From positions 1-64,000 of the forward strand of contig QKYL01000154.1 of assembly GCA_003255745.1 (NCBI GenBank): a DNA stretch of 64,000 bases, given 5' to 3'. Position numbers and translations under genes: made by a program. The notes beneath the pieces were generated by a model, which ran no database searches, had not been told where the DNA came from, and saw only the letters and a program-made list of their open reading frames with translations. Below are positions 7,473-15,822 of the stretch, piece by piece (positions within the stretch are counted from its first letter, which is position 1; the number at the start of each line of letters is the position of its first letter). The DNA comes from Paracoccus saliphilus. GTDB lineage: Bacteria; Pseudomonadota; Alphaproteobacteria; Rhodobacterales; Rhodobacteraceae.

Positions 7473-9638
7473 ATGTCTTTTTGTTCAACGGCGCTTCATT
7501 TCATGGATCAGAAGAAATCCGACAGTTTTTCCGAAGTTGACGATTGCGACATCGAGCCGATCCATGTTCCGGGCTCGATCCAGTCCTATGGACATATGCT
7601 GATCGCGCGCCGCAGCGACCTGATCGTGGTCGGTGCAGCAGGGCTGCAGGACGGTTGGTCGCGCAAGGCCATGGGCCAGAATCTGGCCAGCCTGTTCGAC
7701 GGCGGCTTTGCTGACCTTGATCCGACGCATCTGACAGGGGGTCGGCCCAAGGTCCTGAACCCGGTCCGGCACCAGGGCGAAAGCTACGATGCCATTGCCT
7801 ATCTCAGCGGGGATCATGTCGTGATCGAGATGGCCCCGCGTCCAGACGGAGCCACTCTTGACGCGGGCTTCCTGTCCCAGCTGGAAATGTCGGGCGCCGC
7901 GATGGAACGTTCGTCGACCCTGGCTGACCTTTATCGCAAGGCGGCGCGTCTGTTTCGCGACCTGACCGGCTTTGACCGGGTCATGATCTATCGCTTTGGC
8001 GACGACGCGTCCGGCGTGGTTGTCGGGGAAAGCTGCGCACCCCATCTCTCCGGCTTCATGAACCATCACTTTCCGGCCACCGACATCCCGCGCCAGGCCC
8101 GCACGCTTTATGTTCGCAACCGGGTTCGGGTCATTGCGGATGTGGACGCACCCGTGGCCCCCATCGCCGGGACCGAACCCGCAATCGCCGATATCGATCT
8201 TAGCGACTCGATGCTGCGCAGTGTTTCACCGATTCATCTGCAGTATCTTCGGAATATGCAGGTTGCAGCATCGGCATCGATGTCGATCGTCAAGGATGGG
8301 CAGCTGTGGGGCCTGGTGGCCTGCCATCACGCACAGCCCCATGTGCTGTCGCTGACGACGCGCCTGGCCTGCCAGGCCCTGGCGGACAGCCTGTCCCGCC
8401 AGATCAAGCTGCGCGAGGAAACCGAGCTTTACCGCGAACGCATCCGCCTGCGCGCGCACGAGGACATGGTGCTGGGGCGTCTGGGTCCCGATGAATCCTT
8501 GGCGCAATTCTTTGCCCATTCGGGGGCCGAACTTGCCGAACTGGTTTCGGCCGACGGCTTTGCCGCCGTTCAGGGCCAGGATCTGTTCACCTTCGGCAGC
8601 TGTCCGCAGGAAGATGACCTAAGGGCCCTTGCCGACCATGTCTGCCATCCCGGCTCGCTCAAAGCCTATCACAGCAGTTGCCTTGGCCGCGATCATCCGC
8701 CCGCGCAAACCTACAGCGACCGGGCCAGCGGTCTGCTGGCAGTCACCATGTCGACCGAGGTGCCGACGATCCTGATGTGGTTCCGCGCCGAAAAGCTGCA
8801 GGTCGTGACTTGGGCCGGCAATCCGCACAAGGACGTACCCGCCACGCCCGGCGCGGTGCTGGAGCCGCGCGCGTCGTTCGAGGCATGGTCGCAGCAGGTT
8901 CGCGGCTGCTCTCGCGAATGGACCGCAGCCGAAACCGAGTCTGTTACCCGATTGGTCAAGCTGATGCTGAGCGCACGCAACAACCAACGCATCCGTCAAC
9001 TGAACGCCGAGCTGCGGACGACGCTGCGGGAAAACGAAAGCTTGATCCGGCAAAAGGAATTCCTGCTGCGCGAGGTCAACCACCGCGTCCAGAACAGCCT
9101 GGCGCTGGTCGCCTCGTTCCTGCGCATGCAGGGCCGGTCGGCCGAGCCTTCGGTGCGCGCCCAGCTGGAAGAGGCGCAGAACCGCCTGACCGCCGTCAGT
9201 CTGGTCCATCGGCGCCTGTACCAGGACGACAGCTCCGAAATCGTGGACCTGTCAATCTATCTTGCCGAACTGATGAAAGAGCTGAAATCGTCGCTGGACG
9301 GGGGCTGGAACCCGCTGATCGAGACGGATTTCGCGCCCATTCTGGTGTCCACCGACAAGGCCATCAGCATTGGCCTGCTGCTGAACGAACTGATCGCGAA
9401 TGCCGCGAAATACGCCTATGCGGGCCAGCCCGGCCCCGTGTCGGTGTCCCTGCGCCAGACCCGCAACCTGCTGCGGCTGGAGGTTTCGGACCAGGGCGTG
9501 GGCGCGGACGGAACCACCAAGGGCACGGGCTTTGGAATGCGCATGGTGGCGGCTCTGGTCGACCGCCTGGAGGGAGAACTTTCGACCGAGGACAATGCCC
9601 CCGGCCTTTGTGTCATCGTCACGGCACCGACGGGATAA
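7473..9638 (+). CDS. bphP: Bacteriophytochrome sensor histidine kinase
   Basis: This 721-residue red/far-red photoreceptor kinase has the order PAS (about 20-125), GAF (about 145-310), PHY (about 320-500), HisKA_2 (about 525-600) and HATPase (about 620-721). Cys25 in DDCDIEPIHVPGSIQSYG is the biliverdin attachment site. GAF shows the DIP motif (Asp204) and SPIHLQYL (His255). The PHY tongue has PRASF (465-469). The phospho-acceptor is His537 in REVNHRVQNSL. ATP-binding boxes are NELIANAAKYAY, SDQGVG and GTGFGMRMV. The start at 7473 has AGGA upstream and gives the usual Cys position; ATG 7503 is the alternative. It converges on lovR with only 3 bases between stops. Confidence 0.95.
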   Translation: MSFCSTALHFMDQKKSDSFSEVDDCDIEPIHVPGSIQSYGHMLIARRSDLIVVGAAGLQDGWSRKAMGQNLASLFDGGFADLDPTHLTGGRPKVLNPVRHQGESYDAIAYLSGDHVVIEMAPRPDGATLDAGFLSQLEMSGAAMERSSTLADLYRKAARLFRDLTGFDRVMIYRFGDDASGVVVGESCAPHLSGFMNHHFPATDIPRQARTLYVRNRVRVIADVDAPVAPIAGTEPAIADIDLSDSMLRSVSPIHLQYLRNMQVAASASMSIVKDGQLWGLVACHHAQPHVLSLTTRLACQALADSLSRQIKLREETELYRERIRLRAHEDMVLGRLGPDESLAQFFAHSGAELAELVSADGFAAVQGQDLFTFGSCPQEDDLRALADHVCHPGSLKAYHSSCLGRDHPPAQTYSDRASGLLAVTMSTEVPTILMWFRAEKLQVVTWAGNPHKDVPATPGAVLEPRASFEAWSQQVRGCSREWTAAETESVTRLVKLMLSARNNQRIRQLNAELRTTLRENESLIRQKEFLLREVNHRVQNSLALVASFLRMQGRSAEPSVRAQLEEAQNRLTAVSLVHRRLYQDDSSEIVDLSIYLAELMKELKSSLDGGWNPLIETDFAPILVSTDKAISIGLLLNELIANAAKYAYAGQPGPVSVSLRQTRNLLRLEVSDQGVGADGTTKGTGFGMRMVAALVDRLEGELSTEDNAPGLCVIVTAPTG

Positions 9639-9641
9639 GGG

Positions 9642-10091
9642 TCACACCCTCAGCGCCGCCAGTGCGGGTGCGGTGACAAGGCTTCCGGGCGCGGCAGGCG
9701 CCGGGCCCACCTTGTGCATCACCCGTTCAAGATAGGTCAGCGCAGCCGTAACGCCGAGGGAGGTGAAGGGCTTTGCGATCAGTCCGTGCGCGCCTTCAAA
9801 GTCCTCGGGGATTTTCTTGGGATTGGCGGTCACGAAGACGACAACGGTTCCCGGCCAGCGTTCCCGGATCAGCGCGTTGACCTGCAGCCCGGTCGTGTCG
9901 CGCGCCAGTTGCATGTCGACAAGGGCAAGATCGGGCCTGTTGTCCTGTGGCAGCGCCTCGACATCTTGCAACGACGCGGCACTGGCGATGACACGGTGTC
10001 CCGCGTCCTCGATGATCATGCCAAGATCCATGGCGATCAGGAATTCGTCCTCGACGACAAGGACGTCCAGCGGGCTGATGGGCTGTGTCAT
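9642..10091 (-). CDS. lovR: Single-domain response regulator, LovR-like
   Basis: This 149-residue receiver domain has no output domain. Acidic pocket residues are E14-D15, the phospho-acceptor is Asp59 (LALVDMQL), the switch Thr88 sits in VVVFVTAN and Lys107 in IAKPF. The strand and loop around T88 resemble the FATGUY class of stand-alone receivers that act in general stress pathways. It overlaps the LOV kinase gene by 4 bases (ATGA), so the two are translationally coupled, as in Caulobacter lovK-lovR. There LovR acts as a phosphate sink that dampens the stress response; the same role here is inference. Confidence 0.88.
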   Translation of the reverse strand: MTQPISPLDVLVVEDEFLIAMDLGMIIEDAGHRVIASAASLQDVEALPQDNRPDLALVDMQLARDTTGLQVNALIRERWPGTVVVFVTANPKKIPEDFEGAHGLIAKPFTSLGVTAALTYLERVMHKVGPAPAAPGSLVTAPALAALRV

Positions 10092-11179
10092 GTGGACTCT
10101 CTGGTTGCGGCGATGTGCAGCCTTGTGCCGGTCTGGGTGGCGTTCCAGCCAACCCTGCAGCGGGCCTGCGCCGCCAGCCGCGCAATGATCAGCGCCCCCA
10201 GGCCCGAGGGAGCAGCGTCGCGGTTGCCGTCGACATCGATGGTCAACTGCGCCTCCTGCCCCTCGGTCGTGGCGGTGATCGTGACAACCGCCTCCGCGTG
10301 CTGGCCTTCGGGCGGGGCAACGGTCTGCGTCAAAATTTCGTTTATGATCAGCCCGATGGCCGAGGCCTGTCCCGCTGGCACCTCGGCCCGGCTCAGATCG
10401 GCCCGGATGCGGATGTTGCTGTCGGGATGGGCTTGTCCCAGATCCTGCGCCAGATTGACCGCATAGGTCCCGATGTCGAACCGGGTGATGTCTTCGGACT
10501 GGTAAAGGCTTCTGTGAACTGCGGCCAGCGCATCGACCCGGGCCATCATCGCGCGCAGCAACGCCTTGGTGCGCGGGTCGTCGGCCTCGCGCATCTGCAG
10601 CCGCAGGATGGAGCCGATCATGGTCATGTTGTTCTTGACCCTATGATCCACCTCGTGAAGCAGCAGCTGCTGGGCCTCGAGCGAGTTCTGCAGCTGCGCC
10701 ATCCGGCGGCCGACCTCGGCTTCGACGCGCGCCTTTTCCTGCGCGATCCGCGACTGGTCGTCGATGCGCGCAGTGACGTCCATCTGCGAGGCGAAGAAGA
10801 ACTTGATCCGCCCTTCGTCGTCTCGGACCGAACTGACAAAGAGGGCGTTCCAGAACCTGCTGCCGTCCTTGCGATAGTTCAGCAGGTCCACCGAGACGTC
10901 GTGCCCCTTGGCGATCGCTTCGCCCAGCCTGGCTACGGTGCGGCGGTCCGTGTCGCCGCCCTGCAGGAAACGGCAGTTGCGCCCCATCACCTCGTGGCGC
11001 TCGTAACCGGTCAGTTGCTGGAAGGCCCTGTTGGCAAAGACGATCGGATTGTCCGGCAGGTTCGGGTCGGTGATGATCATGGCCATCCGCGTCGACCGAA
11101 CCGCCGCCGCGAAGGGATCTCCCCGTCCGTGGTCATAGTCCAGCGCCTCCGTGAGGGTCCAGTCCAAGCGCTGTTCCAA
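10088..11179 (-). CDS. lovK: LOV-domain sensor histidine kinase, LovK-like
   Basis: This 363-residue blue-light sensor kinase has an N-terminal LOV domain (about 22-135) with the flavin-adduct Cys69 in GRNCRFLQGG. It also has the FMN-contact Asn residues in NYRKDGSRFWN. A coiled-coil linker (140-170) leads to a HisKA_2/HWE-type helix with His179 in LLHEVDHRVKNNM. The ATPase domain is shorter and weaker than usual: the N-box reads NEILTQ, and a clean D-x-G-x-G is not obvious (DVDGNRDAAPSGLG). Activity may therefore be low or partner-dependent. It is operonic with lovR and preceded by an EcfG-like promoter. Confidence 0.93.
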   Translation of the reverse strand: MEQRLDWTLTEALDYDHGRGDPFAAAVRSTRMAMIITDPNLPDNPIVFANRAFQQLTGYERHEVMGRNCRFLQGGDTDRRTVARLGEAIAKGHDVSVDLLNYRKDGSRFWNALFVSSVRDDEGRIKFFFASQMDVTARIDDQSRIAQEKARVEAEVGRRMAQLQNSLEAQQLLLHEVDHRVKNNMTMIGSILRLQMREADDPRTKALLRAMMARVDALAAVHRSLYQSEDITRFDIGTYAVNLAQDLGQAHPDSNIRIRADLSRAEVPAGQASAIGLIINEILTQTVAPPEGQHAEAVVTITATTEGQEAQLTIDVDGNRDAAPSGLGALIIARLAAQARCRVGWNATQTGTRLHIAATREST

Positions 11180-11225
11180 CCGGCAACTCCCTGATCAGGC
11201 ACATGGCCCCTTGCTGCGATGAATG

Positions 11226-11251
11226 AACCCTAGCTCGGCGATGACGGTTCC
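11226..11251 (-). promoter_or_regulatory. EcfG-like promoter of lovK-lovR
   Basis: The minus strand reads GGAAC (11251-11247), 17 bases, GGTT (11229-11226), 47 bases before the lovK start. It has the same box sequence and spacing as the candidates near 4629 and 20066. This fits general-stress sigma factor control of a kinase that would itself signal into that response. Confidence 0.55.
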
Positions 11252-11341
11252 GTATCCCATACCAAAGCGTCGCGAAACTCTGCCAATGTGTAGTGCGGGC
11301 AACGCAGTGGCAGAATGGGATGCATATCGCGCAAGTGGTAG

Positions 11342-11371
11342 TTGACGTAAATACTAAAGATTAATATGCCT
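11342..11371 (+). promoter_or_regulatory. Possible promoter of the siderophore operon
   Basis: TTGACG (11342-11347) is followed by an AT-rich block (AAATACTAAAGATTAATATG) standing out from GC-rich surroundings. A -10 near TATGCC at 17-base spacing is only fair. An iron-responsive operator is expected here but I could not match a named one with confidence. Confidence 0.3.
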
Positions 11372-11441
11372 GCCATGCCAGCATCAGCCAGCCTCTCTCT
11401 GTCCCAACCGGCCCCCGCGGCCGCCACGACCCGAGGCGCTG

Positions 11442-13097
11442 ATGACCCTGCCCAACCTGTCCGAAACGATCGATCCCCTTGAATGCGGTGACCCGGACCG
11501 CATTGCGGACCTGGCCAGCCTGCGTGCCCTTCTGGCTTGCGACCGGCTGGAACTGGGCGGGGGACGCGACCTGGTTCCCGTTGCCGGCGGCTGGATCGAG
11601 CCGCGCTTCCGCTGGCCGATGCGAACCGGGCAGCCGCGGCTGCAGCAGCTGATCCGTCACGGGGCCGAGGGGGCCCATTCCATCAACGCCTCAAAGGCGC
11701 TGGCGCTGATACTGGATCGCATCGCGTGTGATCACGGGGACTCGGGTGCCAATCTGGTCCGCCGGGTGCGCGCCAGCCGTCAGCGCATCGCCGAACTGGC
11801 CGCCCACCGGCTGTCGGAACCCGATGGCGCGCCGGATTTCCTGACCGCCGAACAGGCGCTGATCTTTGGTCACTGGATGCACCCCTGCCCCAAGGCCCTG
11901 TCGGGGATGACCCTGCCCGAGGAACGCGCGATGACCCCCGACTGGCGCGGCGCGTTGCGCCTGCACGTGCTGTCGGTCCGGGCCGACCTGGTCGAGACGA
12001 CCGGACCGGACCTGGCAACCGACCTTCCCGGCATGAACCTTGAGGCGGGGGCGGGACGGACGATCCTGCCTGCCCATCCCTTGACATGGGACCGCGCCTG
12101 GCGGGACCCGCAGATTGCCGCGCTGGTCCGCTCGGGCGATATCGTGGACCTGGGACCGGCGGGTCCGGGCTGGTGGGCAACCTCGTCGGTCAGGACCCTT
12201 TGGCGCGGGGACAGCCCCTGGCAGCTCAAGGTCTCGTTGCCGGTCACGGTGACCAATTCCCGACGGGTCAACAAGCGGCACGAACTGTTGGCGGGCGCCG
12301 CGATGGCGCAGCGGTTATGCAACCTGAACGGCCGCTTCGGTCCCTTGCGGATCGTGACGGACCCGCACTGGATGACCCTGCGCCTGCCCGGCCGCGCCGA
12401 AAGCGGGCTAGAGCTGATCCTGCGCCAGAACCCGTGGCGCGGCGCGCGCGGCGGCAAGGTGATGCAGGTGGCGGGCCTGGTCGCGGAACCCTTGCCGGGC
12501 CGTGCCTCGATCCTGTCGCAGATGGTGGCGGGGCACGATCCTGCCGCCTGGTTCGAAACCTATCTGGACTGCGCCGTAGCGCCGCTGCTGCGGCTTTACG
12601 ACGCCACCGGCATCGCCGTCGAGGCGCATCAGCAGAACGCCCTGCTGGACCTGTCGCGCGGCCTGCCCTGCCGCTGCGACATCCGCGACAACCAGGGCTT
12701 CTACATCGCTGATGACATGGCCGATGCCACCCTGCGGGCCATCCCGCAGCTGGTCTATCCGCGGTCCGACTGCGAGGACGCGCTGGCTTATACGCTGATC
12801 GTCAACCAGGTATTCTCGGTCATCCACCGCATGGCGCTGGACGGGCTGCTGTCCGAGGATCGTGCATTGGCGCGGCTGGCGTCCCACCTGACACGACTGG
12901 CGGTCCTGCCGGGCCATGGCGGTGCCTTGGCGCGGCGCTGGCTGACAGCCACCCATCTGCCGGCCAAGGGAAATTTGCTGACGCAACTGGGTGGCGTGGA
13001 CGAACTGCTGATCCCCGGCGAACGCGCGCCGATGATCCGTGTGCCGAACCCGCTGCCGGCCCACGCCGCAGGAAGGGTGCTGGCCGATGTCGCCTGA
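11442..13097 (+). CDS. asbA: NIS siderophore synthetase, AsbA-like
   Basis: This 551-residue IucA/IucC-family enzyme activates a citrate carboxylate as an acyl-adenylate and joins it to an amine. Family motifs are in order: SINASKA (near 86), GHWMHPCPK (near 147), ILPAHPLTWDRA (near 205), ATSSVRTLW, KVSLPVTVTNSRR and AVEAHQQNALL (near 395). The end reads VPNPL plus a short tail. In petrobactin synthesis AsbA couples citrate with spermidine. It is the first gene of a tight five-function operon and overlaps the next gene by 11 bases. Which NIS enzyme acts first is inferred from gene order. Confidence 0.85.
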   Translation: MTLPNLSETIDPLECGDPDRIADLASLRALLACDRLELGGGRDLVPVAGGWIEPRFRWPMRTGQPRLQQLIRHGAEGAHSINASKALALILDRIACDHGDSGANLVRRVRASRQRIAELAAHRLSEPDGAPDFLTAEQALIFGHWMHPCPKALSGMTLPEERAMTPDWRGALRLHVLSVRADLVETTGPDLATDLPGMNLEAGAGRTILPAHPLTWDRAWRDPQIAALVRSGDIVDLGPAGPGWWATSSVRTLWRGDSPWQLKVSLPVTVTNSRRVNKRHELLAGAAMAQRLCNLNGRFGPLRIVTDPHWMTLRLPGRAESGLELILRQNPWRGARGGKVMQVAGLVAEPLPGRASILSQMVAGHDPAAWFETYLDCAVAPLLRLYDATGIAVEAHQQNALLDLSRGLPCRCDIRDNQGFYIADDMADATLRAIPQLVYPRSDCEDALAYTLIVNQVFSVIHRMALDGLLSEDRALARLASHLTRLAVLPGHGGALARRWLTATHLPAKGNLLTQLGGVDELLIPGERAPMIRVPNPLPAHAAGRVLADVA

Positions 13098-15822
13098 AGC
13101 CCCCGAAAGCCGCAGCCTGCGCCAGGCCATCGAGGCCCTGGCCTTCGAGGGCATCTTGAACCCCGTCAGGGGCGGCTGGGTCGTCGGCGACCTGACCATC
13201 CGTACGCCTCACCGCCTGCAGGCCACGGGCCGGGTCCGCCTGCTGGCCGTACCCTTGGATGACGCAGGCCGTCCGGTGACGATCGGCGCCCTGGGCCGGG
13301 GCCTGAAGGCGGCTGGTCATGATCCGCACATCCTGCTGCGTGCGATCCGGCGCAGCGGACATTTCCTGCGCGCGGCCGGTCCCGTCGCGCCCGGACGGCT
13401 GCACCTGCAGGGACTTGCACTGGAAGCCGCGCTGATCGAGGGCCACCCGTATCATCCGGGCTTCAAGTCCCGCATCGGCTTCAGCGACGCCGACAACGCC
13501 GCCTATGGCCCCGAGGCTGCGGCGCCGGTTGCGCCGCTGTGGCTGCACGTGGACCCGGACCTTGCAACGCGGACCGGCACCGACGTTGCGGCAGGTTTCG
13601 CCCAAAGGGGCGCGGTGCCGGTCCATCCGTGGCAGTGGCGCCACCTGCAGGCGGACCCGCTGATCCGCGCATGGCAGGCCGCAGGGCGACTGCGCCTGCT
13701 GGATGACCGCGGTCCCGCAATGCAGGCGACATCATCCCTGCGAACGCTGGCACCGCTGGACGGGCGCGATCATCTCAAGCTGTCGCTTGGCGTCGGGGTG
13801 ACCAGTTCGATCCGCGATCTGGTGCCTTGGTCGGTGGCCGTGGCGCCCGCGATTTCGGACTGGCTTGCGCAGTTAGTTGCGACGGATCCCGGGCTGACAG
13901 ACCTGACAGTTCTGCGCGAACATGGCGCAGTCATTGTCGGGCGGGCGGGATTGGGTGGCCGCCTGGCCGCGATCCGCCGCACGGCCCCGCCGCAGGACGC
14001 GGTGCCGGTGTCGGCGCTGTCCCTGACCGAACCCGACGGCGCCCCCCTGATCGCGCCTTGGCTTGCGCGTCGCGGCACGCGGGCATGGGTGGCGCGGCTG
14101 CTGGCGGTGTTGCGCCCCGTCTGGCGCCTGATGACCCATCATGGCATCGCGTTGGAGGCGCATGGCCAGAACCTGCTGATCCGGCATCAGGACGGCTGGC
14201 CCGTCGGGCTGATCGCCCGCGATTTCAGCGAAAGCCTGGAATACGTGCAGGGGCACCTTGCCCGCCCCGACCTGCGCCCGGATCTGGCCCGGATCGAACC
14301 CGGCTATGACGCCGCGCCTGACGGCACCCACCACCGGATGGCCGCGGCGACCGACCTGCGCGACCTGGTGATGGATTGCCTGGTCACGCACGTCCTGTCG
14401 GATCTGGCCGACCTGCTGCATCGCCGTCACCTGCTGCCCGAACCCGCCTTTTGGGTCATGGCGCGTGCCGCCTTCCCGCCCGCGCCAAGCTTTCACACCG
14501 ACGCACCCGCCTATCCGGCCGAAAGCCTCGCCGCCGGCCTTCTGGGCCGCGCTGGCTGCCACATGGCCCCCAACCCCCTGAGGACCCCGCCCCCGATGAG
14601 TGATCAATTCCGTCTGAACGACCGTCTTGTGGACCCTGTGGCGCTGGACCTGCCCGACCTGCTGGCCGGCCGCGACCCCGACCGCACCCGCGTTGCCCTG
14701 CACCTGACCGACCGCGCCGCCTGCCTTGCCCAGATCTTGCGCCTGAGGGCGGCCGGCGCCTCGTGCTATCCGATCCACCCCGAGACACCCGCCCAGCAGG
14801 CGCGCGATCTGGCCTGCCGTGCCGGCTGCGATCTTCTGGCCCACGACCGCGGGCAAGAGGAGCTGTTGTCCTTGGATCCGCCCCGGCCCGGGGGCGTCCT
14901 GATCCAGATGAGCTCGGGCACCACCGGCACGCCGAAGGTCATTGCCCGCAGCTGGGCCGCCATCCAGACCGAGATCGACGCCTATATCCGCGCCTTCCCC
15001 CAGGCGCGGGACATGACCCCGGTCATCGCCGCACCCATCACCCATTCCTATGGCCTGATCGCTGGCGTCCTGGTGGGGCAGGCCCGCGGACATGTGCCGG
15101 TGGTCCTGGACAGTGCGAACCCCCGAACCATCCTGCGGCAGCTGGCGGGTGTCCGGGACCCGCTGCTCTATGCGGCGCCGCCGCTTCTGCATGTGCTGGC
15201 GCGCTTGGCGGGACCGGGCGGGATGCATGCCGTGATGTCGTCGGGGACGGTGCTGCCGCAGCCCTGGTTCGATGCGATCCGGGGCGCCAGCCGGCACCTG
15301 TTCCAGCAATACGGCTGTTCCGAGGCAGGTTGCCTGGCAATCGCCGTTGATCCCCGCACGCCTGACGACATGGGTGCTCCGCTGCCGCATGTGCGGCTGA
15401 CAGCGGGCAACGCCGCGCCGGGACCAGTGGTGGTGCAGGACGCGGGGGCAGAGGTGCAGACCGGCGATCTGGGCGTGATGGATCCGCGCGGGCACCTGAT
15501 CTTTGCCGGACGCGCCGCCGAGGTGATCGATGTCGCGGGCCTGAACGTTTATCCCGCCCAGATCGAGGCCGCGGCCATGGCCCTGCCCGGCATCCACGAC
15601 GCCGTGGCCTTTGCCATGCCTGACCCTGCGGCCACGCAGCGCCCAGCCCTGGCCTATGCGGGCGAGATGTCCGAGGCGGCCCTGGACGCGCATCTGGCCC
15701 GGCTGCTGTCGCCGCGCCAACGCCCGGCCCGCCTGATCCGCCTGCCTGCCCTGCCACGTGGCGCGAATGGCAAGATTGCGCGGCGAGAGTTGGCCGATAC
15801 CCTGCTGGAGGACGCACGATGA
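13087..15822 (+). CDS. NIS synthetase (AsbB-like) fused to aryl-AMP ligase (AsbC-like)
   Basis: This single frame of 911 residues holds two enzymes. Residues 1 to about 500 are a NIS synthetase with GHPYHPGFKSRIGF, VPVHPWQW, TSSLRTL, KLSLGVGVTSSIRDL and ALEAHGQNLLI. Residues about 510-911 are an adenylating enzyme with SSGTTGTPK (A3), QYGCSEAG (A5), TGDLG (A7), AEVIDVAGLNVYP and the C-terminal NGKIARREL lysine. By cluster logic it adenylates 3,4-dihydroxybenzoate. In Bacillus these are separate proteins, AsbB and AsbC. The junction (14575-14598) reads like a natural NIS end, then a GAGGA and ATG, so one base lost or gained may explain the fusion. Confidence 0.85.
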   Translation: MSPEAPESRSLRQAIEALAFEGILNPVRGGWVVGDLTIRTPHRLQATGRVRLLAVPLDDAGRPVTIGALGRGLKAAGHDPHILLRAIRRSGHFLRAAGPVAPGRLHLQGLALEAALIEGHPYHPGFKSRIGFSDADNAAYGPEAAAPVAPLWLHVDPDLATRTGTDVAAGFAQRGAVPVHPWQWRHLQADPLIRAWQAAGRLRLLDDRGPAMQATSSLRTLAPLDGRDHLKLSLGVGVTSSIRDLVPWSVAVAPAISDWLAQLVATDPGLTDLTVLREHGAVIVGRAGLGGRLAAIRRTAPPQDAVPVSALSLTEPDGAPLIAPWLARRGTRAWVARLLAVLRPVWRLMTHHGIALEAHGQNLLIRHQDGWPVGLIARDFSESLEYVQGHLARPDLRPDLARIEPGYDAAPDGTHHRMAAATDLRDLVMDCLVTHVLSDLADLLHRRHLLPEPAFWVMARAAFPPAPSFHTDAPAYPAESLAAGLLGRAGCHMAPNPLRTPPPMSDQFRLNDRLVDPVALDLPDLLAGRDPDRTRVALHLTDRAACLAQILRLRAAGASCYPIHPETPAQQARDLACRAGCDLLAHDRGQEELLSLDPPRPGGVLIQMSSGTTGTPKVIARSWAAIQTEIDAYIRAFPQARDMTPVIAAPITHSYGLIAGVLVGQARGHVPVVLDSANPRTILRQLAGVRDPLLYAAPPLLHVLARLAGPGGMHAVMSSGTVLPQPWFDAIRGASRHLFQQYGCSEAGCLAIAVDPRTPDDMGAPLPHVRLTAGNAAPGPVVVQDAGAEVQTGDLGVMDPRGHLIFAGRAAEVIDVAGLNVYPAQIEAAAMALPGIHDAVAFAMPDPAATQRPALAYAGEMSEAALDAHLARLLSPRQRPARLIRLPALPRGANGKIARRELADTLLEDAR

